A stretch of DNA of 64,000 nucleotides, taken from the NCBI RefSeq assembly GCF_011762185.1, contig NZ_JAASQJ010000002.1, positions 310,001 through 374,000 of the forward strand, read 5' to 3'. Origin of the DNA: Dyadobacter arcticus (GTDB lineage Bacteria > Bacteroidota > Bacteroidia > Cytophagales > Spirosomataceae). A program made the position numbers and the translations under genes. Below, piece by piece: positions 1-9,097 of this stretch (position 1 is its first letter; each line of letters begins with the position of its first letter). The notes under the pieces were generated by a model, which had not been told where the DNA came from, did not search any database, and saw only the letters and a list, made by a program, of their open reading frames with translations.

Positions 1-1155
1 AGAAACGTAGTAATAAGCATGGTCAAGGTCACTGAAAGCCCGAATGCAGCTTCCATGTTTTTGGACTCCCTAAAATGGAGTACCATCAGGATACAGGCCA
101 CCATCAAAAACCAGTTAAAAAAAGGAATGTACATCTGTCCCTTAATACTTCCGGGGAAAACGACCCGGTTTCGGGGCCATAAGCCCAGGCGGATTGCTTC
201 ATTGACCAGCGTAAAGCAGCCGCTGATCAGTGCCTGGCTGGCAATGACGGTAGCCCAGCGATGCCGGGATGACGGAAGGGATATAAATGGCCTCCGGGAT
301 AATATTGTAAAATGGGCTCAGGTCATTGGCAACACCGTTATTAAGCAGCCAGGCCGTTTGGCCACCATAGGAAAGCAGGAGGGTTATTTTAATATAGATC
401 CAGCTAACTCGAATATTATTTCTTCCCACATGTCCCATATCGCTGTACAAGGCTTCCGCTCCGGTGGTGCAAAGAAATATGCCCCCCAGAAACCAGAACC
501 CGCCAGGAAAATCACTTAAAAGCTTATAAGCATAGTACGGATTTATCGCCTTTAAAACGGACGGATTTGAAAAGATCGAGAGCAAGCCAATGCCCCCAAT
601 AAAGGAAAACCAGATCAGCATAATAGGGCCGAAAAACTTGCCGATCTGCTGGGTACCGAGCTGCTGGATCAGAAAAAGGAAAACGATAATGGCAATTACA
701 ATCGGCACTGTATCAAGATCCGGATTGAATTTTTGCAAACCCTCGATAGCTGATGCTACCGAAATAGGAGGTGTGATGATCCCATCTGCAATTAAAAAAG
801 CGCCCCCCATCACTGCCAGCACCACTGCCCACTTGCCAAAATAACTGCGGATCAACGTGTAAAGCGAGAAAATGCCCCCCTCCCCGTTATTGTCGGCCGT
901 GAGCGTGATAATGATGTATTTGAGCGTTGTTTGAAGGGTAAGTGTCCAGATAATACAACTCAGAATGCCCAGCGCTTTTACTGGATTGACCACCTCACCG
1001 GAATGAAACAACGCATTAAGGGTATACAAAGGAGAAGTGCCGATATCGCCAAATACAATGCCCGTTGCAAGCAATACCCCCGCCAGCTTAACCCTGCTAT
1101 GAAACTCCTGAATGTTGTAGTGTTGGTCCAAAATAAGGTGCTGATTATTTAGCAA
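1..1155 (-). pseudogene. kup: Kup potassium uptake permease, frameshifted and cut by window edge
   Basis: KUP/HAK/KT family low-affinity potassium importer of the inner membrane. The N-terminal 300 residues are typical: GDIGTSPLYTL near residue 40, NNGEGGIFSLY near 90, ADGIITPP near 125, then a series of membrane helices. The reading frame breaks at a run of three C at 254-256. Before it the protein reads ...IPSVIPASL. Removing one base restores ATVIASQALISG and then EAIRLGLWPRNRVVFPG, which is conserved Kup sequence, and that second frame stays open to base 1. So one extra base splits the gene, and the rest lies outside the window. It starts 11 bp after the sensor kinase gene and is probably the last gene of the kdp operon. 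A sequencing error is possible; otherwise it is a recent pseudogene. Family call is certain. Confidence 0.9.
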
Positions 1156-1166
1156 AAAGATATTAC

Positions 1167-2900
1167 CTACGCCTTGGCAAGCTGGAAATAAAAGGTACTG
1201 CCCATGCCAATCTCGCTGTTAACGCCAATGGCCCCTCCTTGGGCCTCAATAAATTCCTTACTGATCGCAAGCCCCAAGCCCGTTCCGGTCTTCGAACTGC
1301 CAGGCACTTGAAAATACCTGTCAAATATTTTGTTTCGGTACCGGCTATCGATGCCTTTTCCTTCGTCCCGCACCGAGAACCTGACACCGTTTTGCCCATC
1401 CCTGATTTCCAGCAGCAACCGGCCCTCTTGCTGTGAGTAGCGGATCGCATTGGTCAAAAAATTGATAAGCACCCAAGCTGTTTTTTCCATGTCCGCTTTT
1501 ACATCCGGCAAATTTTCATCTGTTTGTACCACCAGTTCGATCCCCTTCTGTTCCATGGAAAGCTTCACGGCATCCAGGGCATATTGCATGATAGAAGCCG
1601 GGCTGCTTGGCTGGATACTAAGCTGAATATTACCCGTCTCCACTTGTGACATATTCAGAAGCTCACCGGTAATTTTTAAAAGCCTGTTGCTATCTTCCTT
1701 GATGCTTTCCATCAACTGCTTTTGCTCTTCATTAAGCATACCGGTTTGCTGGCTTTCCAAAAGTTGCAAGCTCATTTTAATAGAAGAAATTGGTGTTTTC
1801 AGCTCATGGGAAACCGTCGCAATAAAATTGGTTTTGGCAAAATCCAGTTCTTTGAATGGGGTAATATTCTTCAAAAGGATTACCTGTCCAATAAATTTCT
1901 TCTGACGCTCCCCGGTCGGAATGATTGTTATATCGACAACTTCCTTTTCAAAATAACTTTCTTTGTCGTCCGCGTAAATTTTAAGTGACGGCGTGGTTTT
2001 ATACCCAATGTCACCATTCATGCCGGTTTTATTTTGAATCAGGGCGCGTATTAGATCATTGTGTTCCGCCAACTCAATGGCAGACTTGCCAAGTAGGTCG
2101 CTACCGGCAATTCCGGTAATCTTGACTGCTTCTTCATTGGCAAACAGTATTCGTTGGTTTTCATCCAACCCAATCACTGGCTCATGCATGTTATTGATCA
2201 AAGCTTCAATGCGCTTTTTTTCGACAAGGATCTGAGATAGATTGCTATTGTCGTATTCTTCGAGCTTTTCAGCCATCGTATTAAAAGAGTTCGCCAGCTC
2301 GCCAAATTCGTCCTTGCCAGAGAAATGCAACCGTTCGGCGTATTTTTTCGCTGCGATCGCGCGGATACTTTCAGTTAGTTCCCGGATCGGGTTGCCTATA
2401 TTGCCCGGCATGTTGATCAGCAAGGTAAATGCGATCAAAAAACAAACGGTACCCGTCAGTGCAATCCATATAAATGCAGACTGGACCGTCGCTAAGGCCT
2501 TATCACTTTTGGCTCGGATCGCTTCCATATTGATCCGAGTCAGCTCGGCCAGGTCATTTCTAATCAGTACTGCCAGGTGCTTACTGTTAGGGTCTGTTTT
2601 CAGCGAAGCGTAATGAGCGCGGATTTTTTCGGTGATTTCCCCTTCCCCGGGCTCTGTCACATTAGCCATTTGATTTTTCAGGTTTTGCTCAAACTTCGTC
2701 CAAGCTTCCGGGTTGATTTGGATTTGGTCAATGGCCAAAAACATACTCCTGGTGTAATCCAGTGTCTTGTAGTTGTCCAGCAAGATGTTTTCAGTGTCTT
2801 CTTTTAATACATAAATGCACCTGGCCGCGATTAGCGATAGTGCCAGGATCATCAAAAACAGGACACCAAGTCCAAGCCGCAGTTTGGTTTTAATTTTCAT
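1167..2900 (-). CDS. HAMP-PAS sensor histidine kinase of the kdp operon (KdpD kinase half)
   Basis: Membrane histidine kinase of 577 residues. Visible order: membrane helix 10-30, an extracytoplasmic region of about 110 residues, second helix about 142-165, HAMP to about 220, PAS about 230-350, HisKA with SHELKTP near residue 365, then a HATPase domain with N-box NFLTNAIRYS, G1 DEGKGI and G2 GTGLGLAIS. It follows the KdpD sensor-domain gene by 21 bp and precedes kup by 11 bp, so it is co-transcribed. In Escherichia coli KdpD these kinase domains are fused to the N-terminal KdpD and Usp domains; here they are in a separate protein. The inference is that it autophosphorylates in response to the upstream protein and a regulator encoded elsewhere, as no kdpE lies in the window. 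Confidence 0.9.
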   Translation of the reverse strand: MKIKTKLRLGLGVLFLMILALSLIAARCIYVLKEDTENILLDNYKTLDYTRSMFLAIDQIQINPEAWTKFEQNLKNQMANVTEPGEGEITEKIRAHYASLKTDPNSKHLAVLIRNDLAELTRINMEAIRAKSDKALATVQSAFIWIALTGTVCFLIAFTLLINMPGNIGNPIRELTESIRAIAAKKYAERLHFSGKDEFGELANSFNTMAEKLEEYDNSNLSQILVEKKRIEALINNMHEPVIGLDENQRILFANEEAVKITGIAGSDLLGKSAIELAEHNDLIRALIQNKTGMNGDIGYKTTPSLKIYADDKESYFEKEVVDITIIPTGERQKKFIGQVILLKNITPFKELDFAKTNFIATVSHELKTPISSIKMSLQLLESQQTGMLNEEQKQLMESIKEDSNRLLKITGELLNMSQVETGNIQLSIQPSSPASIMQYALDAVKLSMEQKGIELVVQTDENLPDVKADMEKTAWVLINFLTNAIRYSQQEGRLLLEIRDGQNGVRFSVRDEGKGIDSRYRNKIFDRYFQVPGSSKTGTGLGLAISKEFIEAQGGAIGVNSEIGMGSTFYFQLAKA

Positions 2901-2921
2901 AAGGAGAGAGTCAGAGTATGT

Positions 2922-4046
2922 CTACGACAAGATAACCAGGTCAATGTCTGAGGATGAGAGTTTTTTTAACAAGTTATTGAAAAGGTTGGTGGCTAATATT
3001 ACCTTGAGCAGGTTAATGTGTGGCTTTCCAAGACAGATGGTTGTGATCTCCCGTTGCTCGGCAACCTGGATAATAGCTTGGGAGATATTGGCATCCTGCA
3101 CCCGGATGATCTCTGCCCCCATTTCGGTCGCAAGTTTAAAATTATTAATCAAATGCCGCTGCTTGTCCAGCGCTATTTTGTCCTGGCTCTCATTGGGCGT
3201 CTGCACATATAACACAAACCATTTGCTGTTGTAATAACTGGCTAGTCGCGCCGTCTTGCGGATCACGTGCCGTGCCGTATTTTCATTGCTGCTGATGCAG
3301 GCGAGGAATTTCTCCCTTTTGGATGCGACCAGCTTCGGAATTTCAGATTCGACTTTGCGTTCGACCTGACTAGCCACTTCTTTCAAGGCAAGTTCCCTGA
3401 GTTGCAAGATATGGTCAGCCTTGAAAAAATTATTAAGCGCAGTCTGGATTTTGTCGGGCTTGTAAATCTTGCCTTCTTTCAGTCTGGTGATCAGCTCATC
3501 GGCTGTAAGGTCAATGTTAACCACCTCATCGGCTGCTCCCAGCACGCTGTCCGGGATCCGCTCCTTTACTTCAACACCGGTAATCTCTTTGACTTCTTCG
3601 TTAAGCGATTCAATATGCTGGATATTGACAGCACTGATCACATTGATCCCCGCTTCCAGGATTTCAAGAACATCTTGCCAGCGTTTGTCATTTTTGCTGC
3701 CTTCAATATTGGTATGCGCCAGCTCGTCGACTACCACGACCTCAGGCCTGAGACTGATCACCGCCTGCACATCGAGCTCATCAAGCTCTTTTCCCTTATA
3801 AAAAAGCTTACGGCGCGGAATGACGGGCAGGCCTTCAAGCAGATCATGGGTCTCTTTTCGGTTGTGGGTCTCAATGTATCCGATCTTAACGTCAATACCA
3901 TTGCGCAGCAGCGCATGCGCTTCCTGAAGCATCCGGAATGTTTTGCCAACCCCGGCGCTCATGCCGATGTAAATTTTGAATTTGCCACGTCGGGACCTTT
4001 TGATCAGGTCCAGGAAATGCTGTGCGCTTGGATTGGTTTCGGCCAT
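2922..4046 (-). CDS. kdpD: KdpD N-terminal sensor protein (KdpD domain plus Usp domain), stand-alone
   Basis: This 374-residue soluble protein matches only the cytoplasmic N-terminal part of KdpD, the potassium/osmotic sensor. The KdpD domain (about 20-230) has a Walker A, GMSAGVGKT, near residue 28 and a Walker B, VVVDELAHTN, near 105. A universal-stress-like domain follows from about 245 to the end. The DUF4118 membrane region and the kinase domains of full-length KdpD are missing. The protein ends cleanly, and the next gene is a separate HAMP-PAS kinase 21 bp away. Split KdpD is known in Bacteroidota. It probably senses K+ or ATP status and signals to that kinase. The 136 bp between kdpC and this gene hold only weak inverted repeats. 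Confidence 0.92.
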   Translation of the reverse strand: MAETNPSAQHFLDLIKRSRRGKFKIYIGMSAGVGKTFRMLQEAHALLRNGIDVKIGYIETHNRKETHDLLEGLPVIPRRKLFYKGKELDELDVQAVISLRPEVVVVDELAHTNIEGSKNDKRWQDVLEILEAGINVISAVNIQHIESLNEEVKEITGVEVKERIPDSVLGAADEVVNIDLTADELITRLKEGKIYKPDKIQTALNNFFKADHILQLRELALKEVASQVERKVESEIPKLVASKREKFLACISSNENTARHVIRKTARLASYYNSKWFVLYVQTPNESQDKIALDKQRHLINNFKLATEMGAEIIRVQDANISQAIIQVAEQREITTICLGKPHINLLKVILATNLFNNLLKKLSSSDIDLVILS

Positions 4047-4182
4047 GTTTAAGTAGGGTTAAAATCGCTGGCAGCCGGGATTCAACTGCAACTGGCTTTC
4101 AGCCTGTTTATCATTGAATATCTGTGGCGCCTTTGGAAATTTGCTGTACCTGCGTCGCTGTTTGTAGGCGCAGGCAAATGCC

Positions 4183-4740
4183 TTATAGTTTCTCCAAAGC
4201 CAAATTCAGACTAAGCACATTGACTTTATCCGGCCCAAACAGACCTAATAATGGCTTTTCAGTATTCGAATCGATAATCTGTTTGATTTTGTCTTCGGAA
4301 ACTTTACGGACAGACGCAATCCTTTTGACCTGTACCAATGCTGCCTTGGGCGAAATATCCGGATCAAGCCCGCTGCCACTGGCAGTAACGAGCTCTACTG
4401 GGATGTCCTTTTTATCAACGCCCGGATTGTGAACAAGGAATGTATCGATACGGGCCTGCACGATCCCCAGATATTCAGGGTTAGAAGGGCCTTTGTTACT
4501 GCCACCACTTCCGGCAGCATTGTAACCTACTGCGGACGGGCGGCTGTTGAAAAACCGGTCTTTTGTGAATGTCTGACCAATGTTTGCGTAGTATTTTTTA
4601 CCATTGGCAGTGACCACCCTGCCATGGCCGTTGTTGGGTGCGAGTTGGGCAACAGCCCAGATCAAAGCCGGGTAAACTGCGCTGAAAAATATCAAAGTAA
4701 CCAGCGTAAGTTTGATTGCGGGAAATATGTTCGTTTTCAT
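4183..4740 (-). CDS. kdpC: Potassium-transporting ATPase subunit C
   Basis: KdpC, 185 residues, the single-span accessory subunit of the high-affinity KdpFABC K+ pump. One N-terminal membrane helix (about 8-30, ending YPALIWAVAQ) precedes a periplasmic domain. Family motifs include FNSRPSAVGYNAAGSGGSN near residue 65, VTASGSGLDPDISP near 120 and RVASVR-like IASVRKVSEDKI. It lies 32 bp after kdpB in the order kdpFABC. Length and motifs are normal. The family stabilises the KdpA-KdpB complex. Nothing unusual apart from the 136-bp gap to the kdpD-type gene that follows. Confidence 0.97.
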   Translation of the reverse strand: MKTNIFPAIKLTLVTLIFFSAVYPALIWAVAQLAPNNGHGRVVTANGKKYYANIGQTFTKDRFFNSRPSAVGYNAAGSGGSNKGPSNPEYLGIVQARIDTFLVHNPGVDKKDIPVELVTASGSGLDPDISPKAALVQVKRIASVRKVSEDKIKQIIDSNTEKPLLGLFGPDKVNVLSLNLALEKL

Positions 4741-4772
4741 TTTTTTAATTTTTTAACTCTTCTAACTAATTC

Positions 4773-6812
4773 CTAAATCCAGATGCTCACCACCAGGTCA
4801 ATCACTTTGATCCCAATAAAAGGCACCAAAATCCCACCCAGACCGTAGATAAAAAGGTTACGTCTCAGAAGTGCACTCGCGCCAATTGGTTTATAAGCCA
4901 CCCCTTTCAAAGCGAGCGGGATCAGGAAAGGGATAATTATTGCATTAAAGATTACTGCCGACAGGATGGCGCTCTCCGGGCTATTCAGACGCATGATGTT
5001 CAATCCTTGAAGTGCCGGGATACTGGCAATAAACAGCGCCGGGATGATGGCAAAGTATTTGGCTACGTCATTCGCAATGGAAAAAGTCGTCAGCGTTCCG
5101 CGCGTCATCAGCAGCTGCTTTCCAATTTCTACAATTTCGATCAGTTTGGTCGGGTCATTGTCCAGATCGACCATGTTACCAGCTTCTTTCGCTGCCTGGG
5201 TACCGCTGTTCATAGCCACGCCCACGTCAGCCTGCGCAAGGGCAGGTGCATCGTTGGTACCGTCCCCCATCATCGCCACAAGCTTTCCGCCTTCCTGCTC
5301 TTTTTTAATGTAATTCATTTTGTCCTCCGGCTTCGCTTCGGCGATAAAATCGTCCACACCTGCCTTCTCCGCAATGAACTTGGCTGTCAGTGGGTTATCA
5401 CCGGTTACCATCACCGTTTTGACCCCCATTTTTCGAAGGCGCTCGAACCGCTCGCTGATACCCGGCTTGATAATATCCTGCAATTCGATCACCCCTAATA
5501 CCCTTTCATTTTCAGAAACTACCAGGGGCGTACCACCATTGCTGGAAATCGTTTTTACATGTTCTTCAATTTCTGATGGAAATTGGTTCCCTGCATTGAC
5601 AACCAGGCTGCGGATCGAGTCAAAAGCACCTTTACGGATCCGGGTAGTTTCGAAGTCCACTCCGGAGCTGCGGGTTTCGGCGGTAAACTTGATGAACTTG
5701 GGGTCGGATAGCTGATAGGTTGAAGCATTGGCATTGGCCAGTTCCAGGATCGATTTTCCCTCGGGCGTCTCATCGGAGATCGAGCTGAGTACCGCAGACT
5801 TTATAAAATGGTTTTCGGTAATGCCCTTAGCAGTGTAAAAATGAGTGGCCTTTCTATTTCCGATTGTAATGGTACCTGTTTTGTCAAGCAAAAGCACATC
5901 GATATCCCCCGCTGTTTCCACTGCCTTACCGGATTTGGTAATCACATTAGCCCGTAGCGCGCGGTCCATACCAGCAATACCAATAGCTGATAGCAGGCCG
6001 CCAATCGTTGTCGGGATCAAACAGACAAACAGCGAAATAAATGCGGCAATGGTAATGGGCGTATTTGAGTAATCGGCGAAAGGTTTTAAGGTTATGCAGA
6101 CAATCACAAACACCAGCGTAAACCCAGCCAAAAGAATCGTCAGGGCTATTTCATTGGGTGTTTTCTGACGGCTTGCACCTTCTACCAATGCAATCATTTT
6201 GTCCAGAAAGCTTTCGCCCGGTGCAGTGGTGACCATTACCTTGATCTTATCGGACAACACTTTGGTACCGCCTGTCACGCTGCTTTTATCGCCCCCCGCT
6301 TCACGGATCACTGGCGCGGACTCACCTGTGATGGCACTCTCGTCAATGGTTGCCAGACCTTCGATGATCTCACCATCGGTCGGAATGTTATCACCGGCTT
6401 CGCAAATGAAGACATCTCCCTTTTTCATTTGGGCCGACATCACACTTTGGGTTGAAACAGAGAAGCCTTGCTTATTTTCGATGACCAGTTTTGCTGGTGT
6501 TTCTTCGCGCGTTTTCCGCAAACTGTCGGCCTGGGCTTTTCCGCGGGCTTCGGCAATGGCTTCGGCAAAGTTGGCAAACAGCAGCGTGAGCAGCAGGATC
6601 AAAAAGATCGCAAAGTTGTAACCGAAACTACCTTGCGTGGTATCGCCGGACAATATCCAGATACAGACCGCAAACATGACGAACGTCCCTATTTCTACGG
6701 TGAACATCACCGGGTTTCGGAACAATATCTGTGGATTTAATTTGATAAAGGATTGCTTGAGAGCTTCACTTACCAGATCCTTTTGGAACAAGGATGCATT
6801 TTGATTTTTCAT
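4773..6812 (-). CDS. kdpB: Potassium-transporting P-type ATPase subunit B
   Basis: KdpB, 679 residues, the catalytic ATP-hydrolysing subunit of the Kdp pump in the inner membrane. Key motifs are intact: TGES at 162-165 in the actuator domain, the phosphorylation motif DKTGT with Asp310, a [10 protein letters not shown] element in the nucleotide-binding region and the hinge [20 protein letters not shown]. Membrane helices sit near residues 35-80, 220-280 and 585-675. It lies between kdpA and kdpC in an operon. The 78-bp gap to kdpA holds a short tandem repeat of TTAGCG-like units. Expression is normally induced by K+ limitation through KdpD. Confidence 0.98.
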   Translation of the reverse strand: MKNQNASLFQKDLVSEALKQSFIKLNPQILFRNPVMFTVEIGTFVMFAVCIWILSGDTTQGSFGYNFAIFLILLLTLLFANFAEAIAEARGKAQADSLRKTREETPAKLVIENKQGFSVSTQSVMSAQMKKGDVFICEAGDNIPTDGEIIEGLATIDESAITGESAPVIREAGGDKSSVTGGTKVLSDKIKVMVTTAPGESFLDKMIALVEGASRQKTPNEIALTILLAGFTLVFVIVCITLKPFADYSNTPITIAAFISLFVCLIPTTIGGLLSAIGIAGMDRALRANVITKSGKAVETAGDIDVLLLDKTGTITIGNRKATHFYTAKGITENHFIKSAVLSSISDETPEGKSILELANANASTYQLSDPKFIKFTAETRSSGVDFETTRIRKGAFDSIRSLVVNAGNQFPSEIEEHVKTISSNGGTPLVVSENERVLGVIELQDIIKPGISERFERLRKMGVKTVMVTGDNPLTAKFIAEKAGVDDFIAEAKPEDKMNYIKKEQEGGKLVAMMGDGTNDAPALAQADVGVAMNSGTQAAKEAGNMVDLDNDPTKLIEIVEIGKQLLMTRGTLTTFSIANDVAKYFAIIPALFIASIPALQGLNIMRLNSPESAILSAVIFNAIIIPFLIPLALKGVAYKPIGASALLRRNLFIYGLGGILVPFIGIKVIDLVVSIWI

Positions 6813-6830
6813 TTTTTTGGAGCTATTGGC

Positions 6831-6851
6831 TATTAGCGGTTAGCGATTAGC
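6831..6851. repeat. Short tandem repeat of a RTTAGCG unit between kdpA and kdpB
   Basis: Directly visible run of about three 7-bp units, TATTAGCG, GTTAGCG and ATTAGC, flanked by related words AGCTATTGGC and GGCTGCTAGC in the 78-bp gap between kdpA and kdpB. It does not form a strong hairpin. It may be a slippage-prone intergenic repeat; no function can be assigned. Confidence 0.5.
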
Positions 6852-6890
6852 TTTTGGCTGCTAGCTGTTATTTTAATTTGTTCAGTTTAA

Positions 6891-8579
6891 TTAACGCATG
6901 CTGAAATACTCAGCAATTGGACCTAGTGTCAGCGATGGGAAGAATGAAAGTGCTGTGATGATCACGATCACGGCCAGTACCATCATTCCAAATGTAGCTG
7001 AATCCGTACGCAGCGTTCCCGCGCTTTCGGGGATGTATTTTTTATTAGCCAAAAGTCCTGCAATGGCAATCGGCCCGATAATCGGGATGAAACGCGAAAG
7101 GATCAAAATAAAGCCTGTGGTAATGTTCCACCAGGGGTTATTGTCACCCAAACCTTCAAAACCGCTTCCGTTATTGGCTGCTGAAGATGTATATTCATAC
7201 AGCATCTCACTGAATCCGTGAAAGCCAGGATTGTTCAGGTTAGCCGATGTAATTTCAGGAAAAGCCGTCGCCAGTGCGGTGCCTGCTAGGATCAGCAGTG
7301 GGTGGAGCAGCGCAACGATCATCGCAATTTTCATTTCACGTCCTTCAATTTTTTTACCTAAAAACTCAGGCGTACGACCTACCATCAAGCCACTGATAAA
7401 GACGGCAAGGATGATAAAAATAAAGAAATTCAAAATTCCTACCCCGCAACCACCATAAAAGGCATTGGTCATCATGGCCAGCAGCTGCATCATCCCGGAG
7501 AGCGGCATGCTGCTATCATGCATGGAATTGACCGACCCGGTTGAAATAACGGTAGTGGCTATACTCCAAAAGCCGGAAGCAGCGCTGCCAAATCTTACTT
7601 CCTTACCCTCCATCGCACCCGAGCCCATATCAACGCCCATTTGCGCGATGGCCGGGTTACCATTCACTTCCCAGATAATAGTGGGGACACAAAGCAATAG
7701 AAAGCCAAGGGTCATCACCCCGAAAATCATCCAGGCCATTTTCTTTCTTTTCAAGAAAAATCCAAACGCAAAGATCATAGCCAAGGGTATAATCATTTGA
7801 GCGAACATCTCAACCATATTAGTTGCATAATTCGGGTTTTCTAATGGGTGGGCTGAGTTAGCGCCATAAAATCCACCACCATTGGTACCCAAATGCTTGA
7901 TAGCAACGAAGGCTGCTACCGGGCCGGTTGAAACACCAACGGTGTCGCCTTGCATGCTGATAATGCTGTCCTTGCCACCGAAAGTCATCGGCGTGCCATT
8001 AAACGCAAGGAAAATAGCAACAAGTATGGAAGCGGGCAGCAGGATGCGCGTACATGACAGCACCAACAGGTTGTAAAAATTACCCAATTTTTCGGCAGTC
8101 CTTTCTTTCAATGCAATGAATATTACCACTGCCGCGGCCATACCGGTGCCAGCACTTAAGAAGTGCAGGAACATCAAAAACAGTTGCGACAAATAGCTTA
8201 CGCCGCTTTCGCCAGAATAATGCTGCAAATTACAGTTGACAACAAAAGAAATGCTGGTATTGAATGCCAGGTCAGCGGTTTGTCCGGGGTTGCCATCTGG
8301 GTTTAATGGCAGCCAGCCCTGGTTCATCAGCACAAACATGCCCAGCAAAAACCAGACAAAGTTGATGGTCAGCAAGGCCACCATGTGCTGCTTCCAATTC
8401 ATTTCGGCCTTGCGGTCGATTCCGCTGATGCGGAAAAATAACTTTTCAACAGGAGTGAGTACAACGTCCAGCAGCGTTTTTTCACCCGCATAGACCTTCG
8501 CAATGTACTTTCCAAATGGGATGGCCAGCAGGATCGTAACTGCATACATGGCAATGACGCCTAAAATTTCTGTGTTCAT
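6891..8579 (-). CDS. kdpA: Potassium-transporting ATPase subunit A
   Basis: KdpA, 562 residues, the K+ channel-like subunit of the Kdp pump, a relative of the Trk/Ktr superfamily with four pore-loop repeats. Visible signatures are NTSISFVVNCNLQHYSGE in the first pore region, GTNGGGFYGANSAHPLENP in the second, and a third around SVNSMHDSSMPLSGMM. About ten hydrophobic helices are spread over the protein. It starts 11 bp after kdpF. Length and motifs are normal for the family. It binds KdpB, KdpC and KdpF in the inner membrane. Confidence 0.98.
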   Translation of the reverse strand: MNTEILGVIAMYAVTILLAIPFGKYIAKVYAGEKTLLDVVLTPVEKLFFRISGIDRKAEMNWKQHMVALLTINFVWFLLGMFVLMNQGWLPLNPDGNPGQTADLAFNTSISFVVNCNLQHYSGESGVSYLSQLFLMFLHFLSAGTGMAAAVVIFIALKERTAEKLGNFYNLLVLSCTRILLPASILVAIFLAFNGTPMTFGGKDSIISMQGDTVGVSTGPVAAFVAIKHLGTNGGGFYGANSAHPLENPNYATNMVEMFAQMIIPLAMIFAFGFFLKRKKMAWMIFGVMTLGFLLLCVPTIIWEVNGNPAIAQMGVDMGSGAMEGKEVRFGSAASGFWSIATTVISTGSVNSMHDSSMPLSGMMQLLAMMTNAFYGGCGVGILNFFIFIILAVFISGLMVGRTPEFLGKKIEGREMKIAMIVALLHPLLILAGTALATAFPEITSANLNNPGFHGFSEMLYEYTSSAANNGSGFEGLGDNNPWWNITTGFILILSRFIPIIGPIAIAGLLANKKYIPESAGTLRTDSATFGMMVLAVIVIITALSFFPSLTLGPIAEYFSMR

Positions 8580-8590
8580 GACCTATGGTG

Positions 8591-8668
8591 TTAAAATTTT
8601 TCGGGTTTGATTAATACATAGCACATGTAGAAAAACACGCCGATGGATACAATGAATAATGCTGCCAT
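8591..8668 (-). CDS. kdpF: Potassium-transporting ATPase subunit F microprotein
   Basis: A 25-residue ORF beginning MAALFIVSIGVFF and ending YVLIKPEKF. It has one hydrophobic helix followed by the basic/proline tail KPEKF, the hallmark of KdpF. In known complexes KdpF is a single-span peptide that stabilises KdpA. Its place, 11 bp before kdpA, is the canonical position. It is preceded 4 bp upstream by another single-span microprotein. The short length and exact tail motif make the call secure even though the ORF is tiny. Confidence 0.9.
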   Translation of the reverse strand: MAALFIVSIGVFFYMCYVLIKPEKF

Positions 8669-8672
8669 GATT

Positions 8673-8756
8673 TTAGATCTTTTCAAAAAATTTGACGGTT
8701 TGATAAAATAGCGCAAAGCAGGCGCAGCCTGCGGCCACCAAGAGGATTGTAAGCAT
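8673..8756 (-). CDS. 27-residue single-span membrane microprotein ahead of kdpF
   Basis: An ORF of 27 codons plus TAA, starting MLTILLVAAGCACFALFY and ending KFFEKI. Residues 2-18 are strongly hydrophobic and the tail is short and charged, so it should be a single-span membrane peptide. It ends 4 bp before the kdpF start and begins 12 bp after another small ORF, so translation is probably coupled. It resembles KdpF in size and plan but lacks the KPEKF tail. I do not recognise a named family. It could be a second small subunit or assembly factor of the Kdp pump, which is inference from position only. Confidence 0.6.
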   Translation of the reverse strand: MLTILLVAAGCACFALFYQTVKFFEKI

Positions 8757-8768
8757 GATGTATAATAT

Positions 8769-8897
8769 TTAGGTGAAAGCTTGATAAATAAGGCCTGATA
8801 TTGCGATCAATACGTAAAATGCAATCAGGATATGAAAGGGCTTAATGTCCTGACGGATGGCGGCAAGCCTTCTTGTAGATCGATATGTTTTATGCAT
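8769..8897 (-). CDS. 42-residue basic single-span membrane microprotein, first ORF of the kdp operon
   Basis: An ORF of 42 codons plus TAA. The first 20 residues (MHKTYRSTRRLAAIRQDIKP) are basic. A hydrophobic segment of about 18 residues (FHILIAFYVLIAISGLIY) follows, then a short QAFT tail. The positive N-terminus predicts an N-in, C-out membrane peptide. It is the first ORF of the operon, 12 bp ahead of the 27-residue ORF, kdpF and kdpA. I do not recognise the family. A leader peptide or a small pump subunit are both possible. Coding status rests on the clean helix, tight packing and absence of internal stops. Confidence 0.5.
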   Translation of the reverse strand: MHKTYRSTRRLAAIRQDIKPFHILIAFYVLIAISGLIYQAFT

Positions 8898-9015
8898 GAT
8901 ATTTACTTTTTACTTCATGCATTCCAAATGCATACCAAAACTTTCATACAGAAAGAAACGTGCTCATTATCAAAGTTTTATGTACTTAATGAGTCATTTT
9001 TGGCTATGTTAAACA

Positions 9016-9045
9016 CTATCATTTTGATAGGTACCCCTATCAAAA
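9016..9045. promoter_or_regulatory. Phased CTATC/GATAG half-sites upstream of the kdp operon
   Basis: Three copies of the same pentamer in alternating orientation, CTATC at 9016, GATAG at 9026 and CTATC at 9037, about one helical turn apart. The last two form a perfect 10-bp inverted repeat, TTTTGATAGG / CCTATCAAAA, with a TACC loop. It lies about 120 bp upstream of the first small ORF of the kdp operon. T and A tracts are on the wrong sides for an intrinsic terminator, so an operator is the better reading. Confidence 0.4.
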
Positions 9046-9097
9046 AAGACTAATGATTCTGGCCAGTGGTGAGCGGAGCTTTATTGATATTAGCAGG

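Noticed and set aside
19-519. A plus-strand ORF of 166 codons at the left edge
   Set aside because: It is antisense to conserved Kup sequence and has no protein-like features.
9022-9045. The TTTTGATAGG/CCTATCAAAA hairpin as an intrinsic terminator for the split-barrel gene
   Set aside because: T precedes and A follows the stem on both strands, the reverse of what a terminator needs; an operator fits better.
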